Source: Cryptomeria japonica (Eukaryota > Streptophyta > Pinopsida > Cupressales > Cupressaceae). Taken from it: DNA of 64,000 nucleotides. Made by a program: the position numbers and the translations under genes. Positions 1 through 14,199 of the stretch are shown here, piece by piece. A model generated the notes under the pieces. The model did no database searches. It saw only the letters and a list, made by a program, of their open reading frames with translations, and had not been told where the DNA came from. The stretch is from NCBI RefSeq assembly GCF_030272615.1, contig NC_081411.1, forward strand, positions 184,443,572 through 184,507,571, given 5' to 3'. Positions within the stretch are counted from its first letter, which is position 1; every line of letters starts with the position of its first letter.

Positions 1-2999
1 TCTAGTTATACGCTATCATGATTTCAATTTGGAATCATTTTCGTTCATTTACTTTCAACTTCGGCTATTGCTTGGAGGAGTTTCGTTAAGAATCTAATAA
101 GACATTTTCTCTCTTTCAATCATTTCTGTCAAATCTGATACTCATGGAATGTTTCCCTCCTTTTACTTTACTTGATGCCATTCCAGCCTTGTTTCTTTCT
201 CATGTGCCTGCTTTGGACAGCCTGCATAAAGCTCGAAACGCATCCCAATGTGGACGAATTTCATTACGAAAAAGATAAATAGATAAATGTTCTACACTAT
301 GCCTCCATAGCATTGTAATAAAATAATTGTTGTCTAGTTGATAGATCTATTTGTTATCTAGTTGATAGATGATTCACGAAAATGATTTAGAACTAGATTA
401 GATAATATTTTAAGATCAACAAATTCTTGGAAACTAGATGTATCATGCTTTTACTAGGTTGATGAATATCATAGTTGCTAGACTCATATTAGACATGACA
501 TGACTAGCATAGTTGAAGTTGAGTTTGTTCATTACAATAAATATTTGTTAAATATTGATTAGCAAATGATTTGTTTGTAAAGAGTCTCCATAATTTAATT
601 GATTGGTTTTGAGTTTGGTAGCCACATAAAATAGAATTAATTAAATCCAAAATAGTTTATGATTGAGTGAAGTGTGAGAAGAGCCCCCTACCCAACAAAG
701 TAGAACAAAAAAGTATCAAAACCAAAGTCTTGGAGGAAAGCTAGTAGAAACCAAGATAGTCTAACTAACTATTAATAGTACACATAGAAAGTGAGTTAAA
801 ATGAAGTCCGAAGGTAGCATATTATAAAATAATACTAATCACAAAATAGAATATTGTTCAAAACATAACAAACTCTATAAGATAGAGTCCCAATCCTTCA
901 CCATATGTTCTAGAGTTGCGTCCCGTGTCATTAAAGTTGCAATATTCTTTCCTGTCTTCTTGTGTTCATCCCTATATGTTGGATCATTCTTCTTTGCCCT
1001 TCTGTCCACTTTGCTCCCCACCTTGACCATTCCTATAACAATTTTCACATGAGACTACATTAAATCTTACTAAGTGTCAATATCTGTCTTCAATTTATAT
1101 AATTTTCTCTATTCTTCTTACAGCTAATGCAATTCTATGGGGAATCTACATTCTCAAGCATACCCAAAAGGTCTTCAAGTTTCATAGCTAACACCTAACA
1201 ATTCTCATCCTTTCTCATAGCTCGTTCATCTTTTGGTTCCTCTTCATCATTCTTACTATAATTTTTAAGAATCTTAAGTTCATCCAGCAAATCCTTTAAA
1301 TATTCCTCATAGGGTGGTTAGTAAGAAAATGAGTGTTTGGGAAAGGGAGTCTTTCAATACTAGGTTTAGTGATTCCTTTGGGTTATTTTAATTGTACGCA
1401 ATAACATCTTCATAAGAAGTAGAATCATTGTTTTGAGTCTCCTTTTCTTCAAGGGTCTTTTCTAATAGTGATAGCAATATTAGTCATTGATGAAAGCTTA
1501 CCAATTGTGGGACAACAATTCTTAGTCATCGAAGTAAGCTTACGAATTCTACTATAATTTCATCCTTGACATTCCCCATCAAATATATAAATAATAGGAC
1601 AAGAGTGGGGTGAAGAGACTAGGTTGTTTTCACGAGAAGTTTGACAACTTTCCCTTAACCCATAATGACTTTTTTTCTACTACTTGAGCGATTAAACTTT
1701 TTTCCTTTATGAAGTGTGGTGTTTAGGTTGAGCCCCAAAATTAAAGGAGGGGTATCAAAGCCAAGGCTTGATTATTTCTTTTTATGAGATTAGAGTTAGG
1801 TTTTTTCTTAGTGAGATGGCTTTTGATGACGAGGGAATTGTAGCATTGTAAATTATACTTTCTAACAATTTCATCCTCACCTAGACATCACTTTGGCATT
1901 CTAGCCTCAGTTGCCTAATTATTGTGCTAATTCTGCTCACACCTCATATCAATCATGTATTCTCATCATTTTCTCTTCTTCTCCTTCATGTTGAGCTCCT
2001 ATTTTGCAAGATTAGGGTGCTAAGCACCCTTGTCCTCCTAATCAGGACCCATTTTTAGGCCATACAACGATCATATCATTTTAGAAATAAATTTGATCTC
2101 GTGTTGGCCTACCTCAATTTTTTTTTTTTTTGAATTCATGTACAAAAGGAGGTCTACCTCTCTCATTTGAAATCCTAATTAATAGATTCTTCTATAATCT
2201 GAATTACACTTTGGAAAAATTCAAGTTAGCAAGCAATTAGTCATTCATCAAGCATTGGAGTAGAAGTGATGTCAAGTTCAAGTATTGAAGATGGCATCCA
2301 AGATCAATTTTTTGTGAAGACATTCTACATGAAACCCTAAAACATCTATGTAAAGGTAAACTAAAACTTCATCAAGGTGTATGTTGTTGTTTCAAGCATT
2401 TCAATGTTTCCCTCAAAAGTAAAGTATTTCATTATAGCCTTTCATTATGTTTATCAATTCAATTTCATGGTTAATTCAAAAACTAGGGTTTGACCTAAGG
2501 AAACAAACCCCTATTCTCAAAATATTTCACCCTCTTTCTATTTGTAGAAAATAAGTGCAGGAGCTATACTTGGAAACTCTGGCAGAGTTGATAGTGACGA
2601 ATAGGTTCATCTTTTAACAATGAAAACTTTAGAGGACTAGGATATATTTATGCTACTCGATCTTTAAAAATTGGACTGAAGTCTTGGGAACAAGTTCTAA
2701 ACATCTTCTTTTTCCCAGATCTCAATTTGTGGCTCCATGGGATATCTATAACAGTCTGTTTCCAGTAATTTACTTCAATTATTCATGCTTCCATCCCAAT
2801 TTCCTAATTACATTCCAAAGTCAACTAATAAAGAGGATACCCAATTCCAACCAATAAATACAATAGTAATTTAAACCCTTTCCTCATTTGGATTGAGGCT
2901 TGATCTATTGTGTTTAACCCTCTTTCAATGTAGTTGTGTTAATTGGGTTATTTAGTGGATTTAAGTAGTGAAACCCTAATTCCTAATTTTCACAAAATT
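1..2999. other. AT-rich non-coding DNA, possible 5' LTR of an old gypsy element
   Basis: No open frame with a recognisable domain is visible. The stretch is AT-rich, with a T-run near 2118 and a short direct repeat around 335-370 (GTTGATAGAT twice). Its right edge runs into a primer-site-like sequence and then into decayed gag, so part of it may be the 5' LTR of the older gypsy element. I could not find a left boundary or a matching right LTR in the window, so this is inference from position only. Confidence 0.35.
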
Positions 3000-3005
3000 A
3001 CATTT

Positions 3006-3021
3006 TGGTGAACCTGACATC
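3006..3021 (+). promoter_or_regulatory. Possible primer-binding site of old gypsy element
   Basis: TGGTGAACCTGACATC follows an AT-rich stretch ending in ACA and lies about 600 bases before decayed gag, which is where a tRNA primer site is expected. A TGG start is required to pair with the CCA end of a tRNA. I could not match it confidently to one tRNA species, so the call is weak. Confidence 0.3.
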
Positions 3022-3599
3022 TTTCATGCTTAATTTTAATTTCTTGTCTTGGATCTGATTTTACATGCATTTTAAAATTCATATTTACACTCATAGCTTT
3101 TATTTCCACTTGATTTACATAAACTTAGGGTTAAATTTCACAAAAACCCTAATTTATTATTCTAAAATTAACTTGTGGGTTACATAATTTTTCAAGTGTA
3201 TTTTGAAATATGATTATTATGACATTTTATGTTATGATTTAAAACTATTTATTCTTCAAACTCATAAATCACATTGTTTAAATTCTTGGTTAATCAGTCA
3301 TTGTTATAACAAATTGCCATTACTTAATCGTAGTTTTCAGTTTTGGCATTCAAATTTCCCTCCTTTGTGCATGATTTTTGTTATCATTACTCCCACATAT
3401 AATATTCTAGTGAGAATAAGTTGTAGACTTAAAGCTTCCCAAGGTTTAAACACTAAGGTTATGGAGCCTTAGTTGGATCACTATTAAATGAGAATTTTGG
3501 TACTTCCTCTAATCCAAAAAGTGACATTATTTATCCCCATTCTGCCCATGTAGATGAATCACTAAGTAGGGTTACTATCGACCAATTGTAGAATGTCAA

Positions 3600-6214
3600 C
3601 AATGACCTTTAAAATATTCAACAATGGATGGGTCAACAATACTCAAAAAGTGAGGCAATCCCTTTTCTTGAAAGATTGAAAAGAATGGTGAAGAGTGATA
3701 AAATTCGTGTTGATTTATTGTGTAACTTTGCTTATATTGTGGTCATTAATATCATTCCAATAAAAAATTGTGTCAAATTCCTTTTCTACTCTCACCCCCC
3801 TCGTCAAGTTAATCATTCTACTCATATGCATACATCCTTTCCTAGTGTGCCTATATTTACATCTTCTATCATGACTACTTCCACACAAAATGTTAAGCCT
3901 ACACATATTGGTCACGAGGGTGTTCCTATTAATCAATATTCTTACATATCTGCTTTTGTGAGTCTTCGATGCTTTCACACCCATCTCCCATACTAACATA
4001 CCACAATGTTCCACCTCCTTATTCTCAACCTCCACCTACATATAACAATATTACTCCTCCATCCCAATCCACCATGTCCAATTTCAGTCCATCCACCAAA
4101 GAAACCATCAATAAACTATCCACCTATTACATCCCTAAAATATTAATTGGCTTCTATTACTCAATCCAAGTTCAATGTTTCCATATTTGATGTAGCAAGC
4201 CCTCTATCTGATGAGATTGTCCATGCAGTTACTCCTAAACATATGGAAGTCCCTCAATTGGAGTTGTATAATTGAAAAGGTGAACCTTTCACTAATGTCA
4301 AGACATTTAAAACTCTATGTAGTGTTTTTGGTCATGACCAAAGACTTATAGATAATTTTTTTACTAGAACCTTTAGAGATAAATCTTTGCAATGGTATTG
4401 TTCTTTGTCTCCTTATTTTATTACTTCTTTTCAATAATTTGCTAATGCTTTCATTTAACAATTTTAAAATAATAATGGTCCTAAATTTACTTTAATTGAT
4501 TTGATTCATTTTAAGTAAGGAGTTAAAGAAAAATTAACTAATTTTATTGGTAGATATAAATATTTGCATTCTCAAATTGCTTATCAAGTGCCTGATCATG
4601 ATGTTCAAAGAATTTTTATTGCTAATTTACAAAAACAAATTAGCGATAAGCTTCTACTTTTTTATTTTACTTCTTTTATCCAATTGTGTGCAGTGTTTCA
4701 TAATTATCAGCTTCAAGTGAGTCAATTTGAATAATCCCCTTTAATGGCTCCAATCGATAAGTATGAGAGTGCTCAAAAATAGTTTATGAAGTTTAAACAC
4801 AAAAAAAGTTTACATCAAGATAAATGACAATATCAACACTTAAGTGGCAGCCATGACATTAGGTGTGGCCCCTTTATCCAAATTCTTTAGAAAATAATTA
4901 ACTCCTCTTTTTGAGTCTTTTCATATTATAATGTTGAGGTTGATAAATGATACTATCTTGAAACTTGCTCCCATCAAGCCAATCAACACTTCTAAACTAT
5001 TCTCACCTTACCATGATCTCAAATCCTTTTGTCAATATCACAATCAACCTAGATTGATACAGAGAAAATGTTCAAGAATAAGGTTCAAGACTTTATTGAT
5101 AATATTATTATATCTATAGTTGATGTGAATGACAAAGGAAACAAGTTTGTAGCTCCTCGTAATCAAAATCTCCAAATCTTCACCAATCCTTTGTCTTCTA
5201 ACTCTACCAATGTTGTTGACTATAATTTTCTTGCCTTTTCTCCCAAAGACCTTGGTATTGAATGTAATAATGTTGTGAATGTTGTGGATAAACCTATACC
5301 TTCAAAAGTCTTATGCATTAATTTTGATCCTAGTGAAACTATTTTTGCACTTGATGGCCCATTATATATCACTAAAAAGATCAAAGAAAAGCTATCATGA
5401 GAGGTAATTATTGATCCAATGTGTATGGTGAATGTGATTATTGAAAAATATCTTTATATCTTACAATTGCATCAAGTAACATATGATAAATTAGATGTTA
5501 TAGTTAACGTGTATGATTATTTTTATTTTCCTACTATCAATTCTATTATTCTCCTTGTTGAGGTTTGTAGTAAGTGCTTAGACGTCACTTTTGCTATTAT
5601 TTCTATAACAAATCAATTTCATGTGAAGTTGGGACATCATTTTCTCTCTTCCTTGAAATCTATCCCTTCTAGAATTCATAAAAGTTTAAAATTCCCTGAT
5701 AATGGAACTATTCTAACAATTAACCACAACCTTTACCAACCTATAGTGAAGCATGGTAATTTCACCCTTTATTACTTTTGGCCTAAACAACGTGAACCTC
5801 TTAAGCATCAAAGTGACATCCTTTACTTATCTAATCAAAAGTCAAAAATTGAAATGATCACATCTTTGCGTAAGCCTAAAGAACCTATCCCTATGGATAT
5901 TCCTCCTCCTCATAATGGACCTAGTATTCTTCCTAATCCTTTTCATTTTATCTATGTCTCAGTTCTGCCTCCTATGTATCTTACAAAGGAAATAACTTGG
6001 CATCTTCTATATCTCAACCTAGTGGGGCTTCTCTTATTCCTCCTCCTTTAAGGGAAGAAAATAAGCCTATGTCCATTGATCCTTAACCTTTGAAACCCTT
6101 AGCTAAAAATTAAGGAACCATTATGCGAGAGAACATTGACAAAGACATTGTACCAAGTCTTATGCACTCACTTCCCAAACCATTTCCTCCCCAAAGACAC
6201 CAAATGTTGACTTG
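3600..6214 (+). pseudogene. Decayed Ty3/gypsy gag and protease region (older element, left part)
   Basis: Translation in shifting frames shows a Retrotrans_gag-like core at about 4255-4740, with phrases such as DKSLQWYCSL and GRYKYLHSQI interrupted by several stops. A Pro/Gln-rich stretch lies near 3820-4130. A protease-proximal region follows at about 5320-5850 (ALDGPLYITKKIKE, then VKLGHHFLSSLKSIPSRIHK and HGNFTLYYFWPKQ), which resembles the region around the retropepsin of plant Ty3 elements. The usual DSGA motif is not clearly visible. Frames change near 4190, 5068 and 5419. No RT or integrase is present before the copy is cut at 6219 by the Tat-like insertion; a short continuation is found on the far side. 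It is dead and older than the element that interrupts it. Confidence 0.7.
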
Positions 6215-6219
6215 ATCCC
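6215..6219. repeat. Target-site duplication ATCCC, left copy
   Basis: ATCCC directly precedes the left LTR, and the same five bases directly follow the right LTR. Five-base duplications are normal for Ty3 integrases. The match fixes both ends of the element. Confidence 0.85.
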
Positions 6220-9200
6220 TATTACCAAAATTTTATTGCACCTAAAAATGTTCGTGACCTATAATAGGTCTTATGTATTGTAGAGAAAAGGTACACAAAA
6301 TTTTTCAAGGTTTATTGTCTTTATTAAATAAACATGTATGCCATACAAGTATTTCATTTGAATGTGTAATTTTTTAATTGAGAAAGATATACATGAATAA
6401 AACATCTGCATGTAATACATTTTATTTATAAAGATGAAAATGCCTAAAATATTCCATACAAGCCATGGGAATAGCTAAGAAAAGATCTTCTATTCGGTTC
6501 AACTAAGAAAAGATCCATCATTGCCTGAATAGGTTGATGAGTTCTGCATAAAGGTCTTCTACTCGGTTTAGTTGATCCAAGCATCCCACTACCCGCTCCT
6601 GGAGATGACCTAAAATAGAGAGGAAAATATGATTTTATTAGAGCTCTGGGTTATTCCTTTCTCTCCTACATACACTATCCTACTCCTAGTGTGCCTACAC
6701 TATTATATCAGATTCAGAACATGAGATATCAATGAGAATCATGTTTTTATCTAACTTGTTTATTTCATGTGCAGATATAGGTTTTCATTTAATAAATATC
6801 ATGTATGTGGGTTAAAATGGGCTCCTGAAGGGGTTGAGCTCAGCATACATATCATCACCCACAATGTGACACTAATCAGCTTCTAAATAGGAACACAATT
6901 GTATCCAAAGTCCCATGTATTATCACTCAATGATGGGAAAATCTATCATTCAATGACATCACATGCAACAACAAATAGAACTATATCCCATGCCCAATAG
7001 ATTACTAGAGCCACCATCTGAGTAAAAATAGTCTGCAATAGTCTCAAAATGTCCAATAATTAAAAAAGGAAGATCAACGAATAAAGGAAAGTACAAGACT
7101 GTGAGTGCAAAACTTAGTCTAAAACATAAGAAGCTCAATACATACAGGTTCAGACATCAAAGAGAATGAAGATCATGCCAAACAATAAACTGCAATCATA
7201 GTTCTTTGAGGTTATAAGTACTAAATGAATTTCAATTAGTATATGAGTACACATAGTAAATGAAGCATACCAGTCAATGATGACCAAATAAGAAGCTCTG
7301 TCAAAGATAACAAATATAAAGACTAAGGAACCAAGAGGGATAGTCACTTTTCGTTGCAAACATTGTTAAGAGTGCATCTAATAAAACAAATTTCTTAGGG
7401 TAATGATGAAATTTAATTTCAATACTCGAAACATATGAACATGGCCAAATCAAAGAGTACATGCATAATATGTCCCTTATGGGTAAATATGGAATACAAG
7501 GTACAGTGGCAACAATGAAGAAATATTCTTCGCATTTAAAGCTTCAGACCTCATAAACTCATGATATCATGAGTCTTCATGAAAAGAGATCAGTATAATC
7601 ATAGTGACTCAGGACAATGAACATAATAGATGCATTGAAAGTTTCCAAGATAACAATGGAAAATGTTTTAATGAGGAGAAGTTAAAACATTGGTGAGGCT
7701 CCATTAGAAACAGTAATAATACACATTATCTTGTCCATAGAACCAAACATATGAAGAATAGTGATCAAAAGTCGAGACTACACTTCACTAAGAGGCATTA
7801 AAACTAAGTATAATAGCATGCATAAATAGTTATTTATAGGCCAACCACCAATTACAAAGCCTATGATAACAAGCACAATCAAGACTATTATGAAGTGGAG
7901 CAACTATCACAATCTTACCACAAGGTGACTCTAAAGATTGGTACGACTAAAGGAAAAGAGATCAAAGACAGCTAAAGAGTCTATAGCATAGTAGATCCTT
8001 GTCAAGTACAATGCAATCTAACAATGATCAAGGAGATAGATGTCCAAATGACCACTTAGAAAATTATTGATAAAAAGATGTGACAGTCAGGTATAAGATT
8101 AGAAGATTCCATTCATGGGCAGTAGTAAGAGTTGAAGTAACATAGAGATATCATTAGGAGCAGGTATTGATTAAAGACAATCTTATTGATACTTTGAACA
8201 GTCTTAGTCAAAGAAGTATACATAACCCATCTGGAAGGTATACAATCTCAGAGAGAAACATTTGAAAGAAATTAATAGTAAAATTTTAGAGAGATGCAAT
8301 ATACAAGGGAACAATAAATATACACATAGCATAGATGATGATATGACAATATCAAGAAGTGAACAATCATAATATCATAGACAATAGTTAATCTTACAGT
8401 GGCAGCCTTAAAAATCAATAAAGGGCAGCATAGGCACAAACATGGATAGCAATTTAAAAGATAGAATCCTAAGTAATGATAATTAGCATCATAATATTAG
8501 AGCATTCCCCTATGATAGTCTAAAGAGCAATCCCAGCTAGCCGTGAAGAACATAGATTCATGGACAAAAAGATAGTGAATAATAAGAGATGTGTGATTTG
8601 AACACATCAATAATATATTGTCTATGTTAGTTAGGGAGCAACATTGGTACAATCAACATAGTGTCTTATCATAGTATAATGTTCAACTTGTAATATCAAT
8701 CAAGAAGAAAATCATGATCATAGATACAGAGTTGTAGAATGAACCTTGTTACAAGTTAAAGTCACCATAGAGCAATCAAAAGACATCCTAGCCTCCAGAT
8801 AATGTCAACAAAGACCAATATCAGTCACAGAGACCTAATGCATTACAGTGACATAATCTTTGTTGTGACTATGACATCATGAAGGTTTCCAAACAAAGAT
8901 TCAAGGTTGTTGTTTTTACAGAGATACAAACTAGTCTTGTTAGACAGTCATCCGTGCTACTCATGATTTACTCATATTATTTGCAGTAAAAATGGAGACT
9001 AAGCCAACACAAAAGAGGTGTTTCTCTAAAGCTACATCAAACCTTTAATTGTAGTTAAGAGACAAACTTTGTATTAGAAACACAAAGGAAAGGTCATTTG
9101 TCTAGCTAATAAAGATCACAATCATGTATTCAAAGGAAGGGTTATATGATAGTACAATGATAAGAAAGATCTAAGTATCCATTCATGGCTAATAAAGAGA

Positions 9201-11616
9201 TGTAAAGGTCTAATTGAGTCACCATAGAGGATATACTGCCAAAGCAATATATAATGAAGAGAGACCGACAGTATGAAAGGAAATGAATGCAGATACATTC
9301 ATGCTGATTCCGTAATTCCTCAAAAACCTAGATGCCTTTTTCGATAGTTTTTGTAGAGAATTTAGAAATATTTAAGACCCAAAAACCCAGTAAAATTAGA
9401 ACAAACCTAGTTTGTGGTTTTCAGAAAACATTCATTAGAAAACAGAAGTCATGAAAAAATCAGGAAAAAACATAGTGAATTTGAAAAGATAATAGACATA
9501 GGTTATTGTACAACAAATCCTCATGATCAATGGATGGCACATTCAAAGATGAAATAGAGAAAGGTTACGAAGAGAAAAGATCTCTAAGTGTCAACAATGA
9601 GATAATAGTAAATAACAAATCCATGGAAAAGACAACTAGCTAATAGGTCAAAGAAAGTGTCTCAGACCCTCTTATGGCAAGATCAAATGCATATACATCA
9701 GACAACACTTTGGAGTAGCATTCCCCATCAAAATTCAACTACATAATCATAAGCCAAAGACATACACCTAGAAAGGATAATTTTGTATCAGATCCAATAG
9801 CAGTCATAGATAGCAGTAATAGATACACAATTACAAGATAACTCTCAACAAATAAGCACAGTCATGACACAATAAACAACTTTTACTAGAAAAAGATACA
9901 ATGAGACATGTCAAAGTTCATAGTTAAAGAAAAATGCACATGATTTAAAAAGAAGAACTTTTACCGAAGGATAAAATGTATGCAGAGTCTCTATAGACCA
10001 GCTACAAAAACCCTGATTTATGCATATGATAAATGGTAAAAGAAAAGAGTTTCTGCATGAAGGAGTCACATACTAGGTAAATTAGCAGTTGAAGAACCTG
10101 TTCAAACCTCAAATCCAGATCAAAGCCCTAATTTGAAACCCTAGAAGAATGTTTAGCGGCCACAGAAGAAGTTCCTGAAGTAATAAAATGCAAAATGAGA
10201 TAATTTAGGGTTCAAACCTCCGTTTTGTCCGCATGCCTTACTTTTAAAGATTTTTATTTTGTTATATATAAAAAAACTATGCATATGAAATATTCCCTAA
10301 GGTCGTGACTTAAATGTCATAAGACCTAAATACTAGGGGCAAAGAACTTCGAGTTCTCTATATTTAAAGCCTTTAAATATTGTAATATTATTTTTATATT
10401 TAATATAAGTTTATTAAGATTTATTTTATAAAAATATTAAAAAATTTATATTAAATTATAATATTAATCAAAATTAATTAATTAAGTTAATTTAGCATTT
10501 TAAATATTAAACTAATTTTTTATATTTGAAATGTTAAATTAAATTATTTTAACTAATAAAAGAAAGAGGCTCATGAGCATGCAAAATTACAAAAGGAGGG
10601 GCTTTTAGAGTTATCAACTATTTTTGGCATCTTGGAGTTTTGTTTTCAGTAGAGGGGACTTTTCTTTTCAGAGCTATTTTCAACACAACAGGACATGCAG
10701 ATTTTTTGGAGCAGGGTGTTTTTTTAGTGGAGATATTTTTAGGAGAGATTGATAGTTCTATATTTGGTAGTGGGAGTTCTTTCTCCTGCAACATTAGTTG
10801 GGGTCCTATTTTGAGCATTGGAGGCTATTTTTGGCAAGATTGTACATGAGTTTTTTAGGCTATTTTGGGCAAATTCTTCCAAGGCTTTTTCTCATGCAGA
10901 TTGTTCTATTAAGGTTTTTTGAAGGAGATGTACATGATGAGTTCTATATATTCTCTCTCTCCTTCTTTCTTCCCTCCGGTTCTTTCTTTTATGCATACAC
11001 ATTTTTGCAAGAAAGCATTGTATCTCAACACTTTAGTATTTCAATTTTATAACATATTTTCCTTTGATATTACATAATTTTATGAGTTTGCCATGGTAAT
11101 AATGCATGTTCATTTTGCAGATTTGACAAAGATTTACTGTGTTTTGATCCAGAAACCTTTAAATTTTAGTTTCTTTTATGTGCATGTATCCTTTCTTTTA
11201 ATATAATCATAGGTTTCAAGTTGTGTAAAAGAGGTAATTGTCAATTCGATTGTGAAACTACTTTTCCTTCCAAGTTTATGATTTCCTCAATCTTCATGGG
11301 AAATGTTTGTGGTTGGAGAGTAAAATTACTTTGTGTGGGCAAAGTTTTGTCATATTTTTTGTGAGTTTTAGGCTATTATCATTATAATTTTCGATGTATC
11401 ACCTCTAGTTTAATTGCAGTTTTTTAGTATTTTTAAATTATTCTCACTCTTTTCCATATTAGTATTTATTTTTAGGAGGGATTCAAGGGAAGTCGACCCA
11501 TAACCCAGAGATTCACCTTCAACTTGAGAAACCCACACACTCGAAGGTGTTTCCATGTTTCACAAGATTGCTTGGTTTCACACTTAGCATCACGGGTGCA
11601 ATCCTTCGTGACAACA
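6220..11616 (+). repeat. Left LTR of Tat-like element
   Basis: Pairs along its whole length with the right LTR. Recognisable shared landmarks are the first 160 bases, the AT-rich block near 10380-10560, the cluster around TTTTTGGCATCTTGGAG at 10622, and the last 100 bases. Compared with the right copy it lacks about 150 bases near 8110 and about 530 bases near 9937. Short open frames inside it on both strands encode nothing recognisable. Confidence 0.9.
10941..10965 (+). promoter_or_regulatory. Candidate LTR promoter (TATA box plus CT-rich patch)
   Basis: TTCTATATATTCTCTCTCTCC combines a TATA-like core with a CT-rich stretch downstream, a common plant core-promoter arrangement (Y patch). The right LTR keeps the CT patch, with TATACATT in place of the TATA core (about 23680). 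It lies about 670 bases before the LTR end, a plausible U3/R border. Function is inferred. Confidence 0.4.
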
Positions 11617-11621
11617 GTTTT

Positions 11622-11639
11622 TGGCACGCTCGGTGGGAC
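11622..11639 (+). promoter_or_regulatory. Primer-binding site, tRNA-Arg type
   Basis: TGGCACGCTCGGTGGGAC begins five bases after the left LTR. It resembles the TGGCGCGCCAGGTAGGGG primer site expected from the 3' end of plant tRNA-Arg(CCT), with a few differences. Position right after the LTR and the TGG start make the role secure; the tRNA identity is from memory of the plant tRNA sequence. Confidence 0.75.
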
Positions 11640-11786
11640 GCATTTGAGCTATTACAACTCAAAGAAGCTCCATTTTTGTTGTTGTTTTGGTATTAACAAC
11701 AATATTTTAGCCGATTGAGGTTAATTTTCTAACTACCTGGCAACTCTATTTTCTGGTTTTATGTGCAGAATAGGTCTTAACAGCAT

Positions 11787-13451
11787 ATGAGAAAGTATCA
11801 AACCAGACAGAGCAAGGATCTGGTTGAGCATATTGAGATACCACCATCATAGAGAAGGTCAAGGACAATGAAAAAGAGATAAAAAATAACAAATTCAGGA
11901 GTTGAATTTCTAGAAGATTCACCAGTTGAAGTTTTTCTTCAAATCCTAGATTCTGTTTTTCTATCTAATTCTTCTCCTCCACCTAATTCGCAACCTAATT
12001 TTTCCACTCGCATAAATCGTCTTTTTGCAACTACCCCAATTTAGTCATATATGACCCAAAATGCACTAGTAAAACCTCCAGTATTTCTAATGGTCGTACC
12101 AAGAGCACATGCTTTTGTACCCTTTAATGGAGGAAACCCTTTGAATTTGACCCAACATGATCCTATACTAGGAGCAGACCTGAAAAGTCTACCTATTTTC
12201 ACTGGTGATGACCATGTTACACCCATTGAGCACATAAGGGATGTTGCATCTTTGTGTGTTGCTCACCATATAACCCAAGAGAACGTAACACTCAGGTTAC
12301 TTGCAACATCATTAAAAGGCAAAGAACTTCAATGGTTCAGGGGTTTCCAAATTAATTTAGTTAATGATTGGGATGATTTAGGTGATAAGTTGACAAAGCA
12401 GTTTGCAGATAAATCAGATCGCCTATCATTAGTTGAGTAGATGGCCATTATTAAGAGGGCACCACAAAAGCATATGACTGATTTCAATTACTATTTTGAG
12501 CGAACTTGGAATAGAATTCCTACAATGGTAAAGCCCTTTCCTAAACATGCATTTTTGTATTATTTGAGAGCTATAAATAGTGATATTGCTATTGTGATTC
12601 AGTCTATGGGCAGGGTTACATTACTAGCAACTTATGATGTATCTATTAGAGTAGGAAATAGCCTTATACAAGCTGGTAAAATTGCTCCCTGACCTCCTAT
12701 GCCTATTTTTCCTAATATCCAACCATTGATGCCTTTACAAGTACTGCCTATAGCTGCAATACATGTTGTTCTAGCACTAGGTTTTCAAAATTATGCTCAA
12801 AATAGTGTTGTAGCAGACCCATCAAAGTATTTATAAGAGTTAAAAGAGATGTTTATAAAGAATGTTGAAGAAACTCACCAAATCCAGCAGACTATGCAGA
12901 ATTTTGGCAATGAATTGGTGAGCCTAAAGAAAAATTAGAACCAAAATCAAAGGTATCAAGCCCCATATCAAGCTCCTTATCAGCCCAATAGGCCTAACTA
13001 CCAAGTTGATTCTCAAAATCAAAGGAGGAACTACAACAATAGGCAAAACCAATAGTATAATCAGGATAATACTAGCAATTATAAAGAAATTATTCCTACT
13101 TAGAAAAATATGGTACAAGATTGGTGTTTTTTGTGTCAACAACCTCATAATCAAGCATCATGCCAAAATGCAATGAATGCTCAATCAAAAGCCTTGATGG
13201 TACAAAATAACATATCTTATCAGGATGCATGTACAAATGAGGAACCAAAAGCTCTTGAGGTGGCTATGATGAATTGGCAAGGTGTGGAATTTTGCGGACT
13301 TAATCATCTGCAAGTACAAAAGAGACCCTTTTCACCTGTTGCAGTTAATACAAGGTCAAATAAATATGCTATTTATATTAGACAAAAAGATGCATTTTAC
13401 CAACAACAAGTAGTAAATAATGGACAACAACAAAATAAGTCCAGACAGTAG
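11787..13451 (+). pseudogene. Tat-like gag (capsid/nucleocapsid), stop-riddled
   Basis: One reading frame can be followed from the ATG through the gag core into the nucleocapsid without a frameshift. The Retrotrans_gag-type core is at about 12130-12690 (LPIFTGDDHVTPIEHIRDV, LKGKELQWFRGF, MTDFNYYFERTWNRIPT). A Gln/Asn-rich stretch follows at about 12930-13090. A zinc-knuckle-like motif CFLCQQPHNQASC (C-x2-C-x3-H-x4-C, one residue shorter than the standard spacing) is at about 13125-13163. Gag would build the virus-like particle and bind element RNA. About ten stops interrupt the frame, among them TAG at 12438, TGA at 12690, and TAG at 12936, 13053 and 13098. Many sit where CAG is expected. The start was chosen because it is the first ATG in this frame after the primer site. 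Confidence 0.8.
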
Positions 13452-13526
13452 CCAGATCAACCCAGAGTTGCATTAGCTAATGATATCCCAGATAAGAATA
13501 ATCAGCCAATCCAAACATGAAAGCCT

Positions 13527-13900
13527 CCTCTATTTTTCGTAACATTGATAATTGGCAACCATCTAGTCAACAATTGCTTGATAGAATCATGAGCCAGTAG
13601 TTCAATTATGCCCAAAGACCTTGCACATAAATTTGGTCTGATTTATGATCCTGTTTCTAGATGAGTTGTATAGTTAGATGGAACAACAATTAAGTTAGTT
13701 GGATTGGTCAAAGATCTTGGTTTGACATTGCATGCTTGTCCTAATTTTGTAATACCTCATGACATGTACATAGTTGACTTACCTCCACACTTTCTATTTA
13801 CCTATCTAGAGATTTCACAATGAAATTAGGAGGATACCTTTCTGTTGATTGGTCACACTTGTTTTTCAAAACCTGATATGGTACTAAGGTTACCATTAAG
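13527..13900 (+). pseudogene. Tat-like retropepsin (aspartic protease), active site destroyed
   Basis: It continues in the gag frame, as expected for a gag-pro fusion. The core reads as an I-x-N-x-LV-NCLI strand followed by ES*ASSSIMP, where retropepsins have DSGASSSIMP: the catalytic Asp is Glu and the Gly codon is TGA. Downstream, VGLVKDLGLTLHACP and HDMYIVDLP fit the rest of the fold. Near 13810 the frame shifts, and the GRDFTMKLGGYLSVDWSH-like phrase is read in the next frame. It cannot be functional. Confidence 0.72.
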
Positions 13901-14199
13901 TTAGAACCCCAAGACACTTGCCACTTAGAACCATATACCCCAAGTCCTATAAATGTAGATCTTTCCATCAAAGACCATGAGGAGTTACCACCTATCCAAG
14001 ATCTAGATACACCTGTTCAAGGCATACCTGATGTGAATTTGGATGAGTGGGCAGCCCAAATTATAGAAAAAGATCCTTTCATCAGCATGGATGAAATAGT
14101 TCCTAGTGTTTATATGATTGATGAGGAGGATGTTGTTATTCCTAAACTTGAAAAAGAGGATATTGTACTTGACCAACAGTCAGAATGATAGAAAAATTA

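Noticed and set aside
10618-11052. Short open frames on both strands within the Tat LTR, repeated at 23358-24018
   Set aside because: They recur because the LTR is duplicated. The encoded sequences are Phe/Ser-rich, differ between copies by frame and stops, and have no domain.
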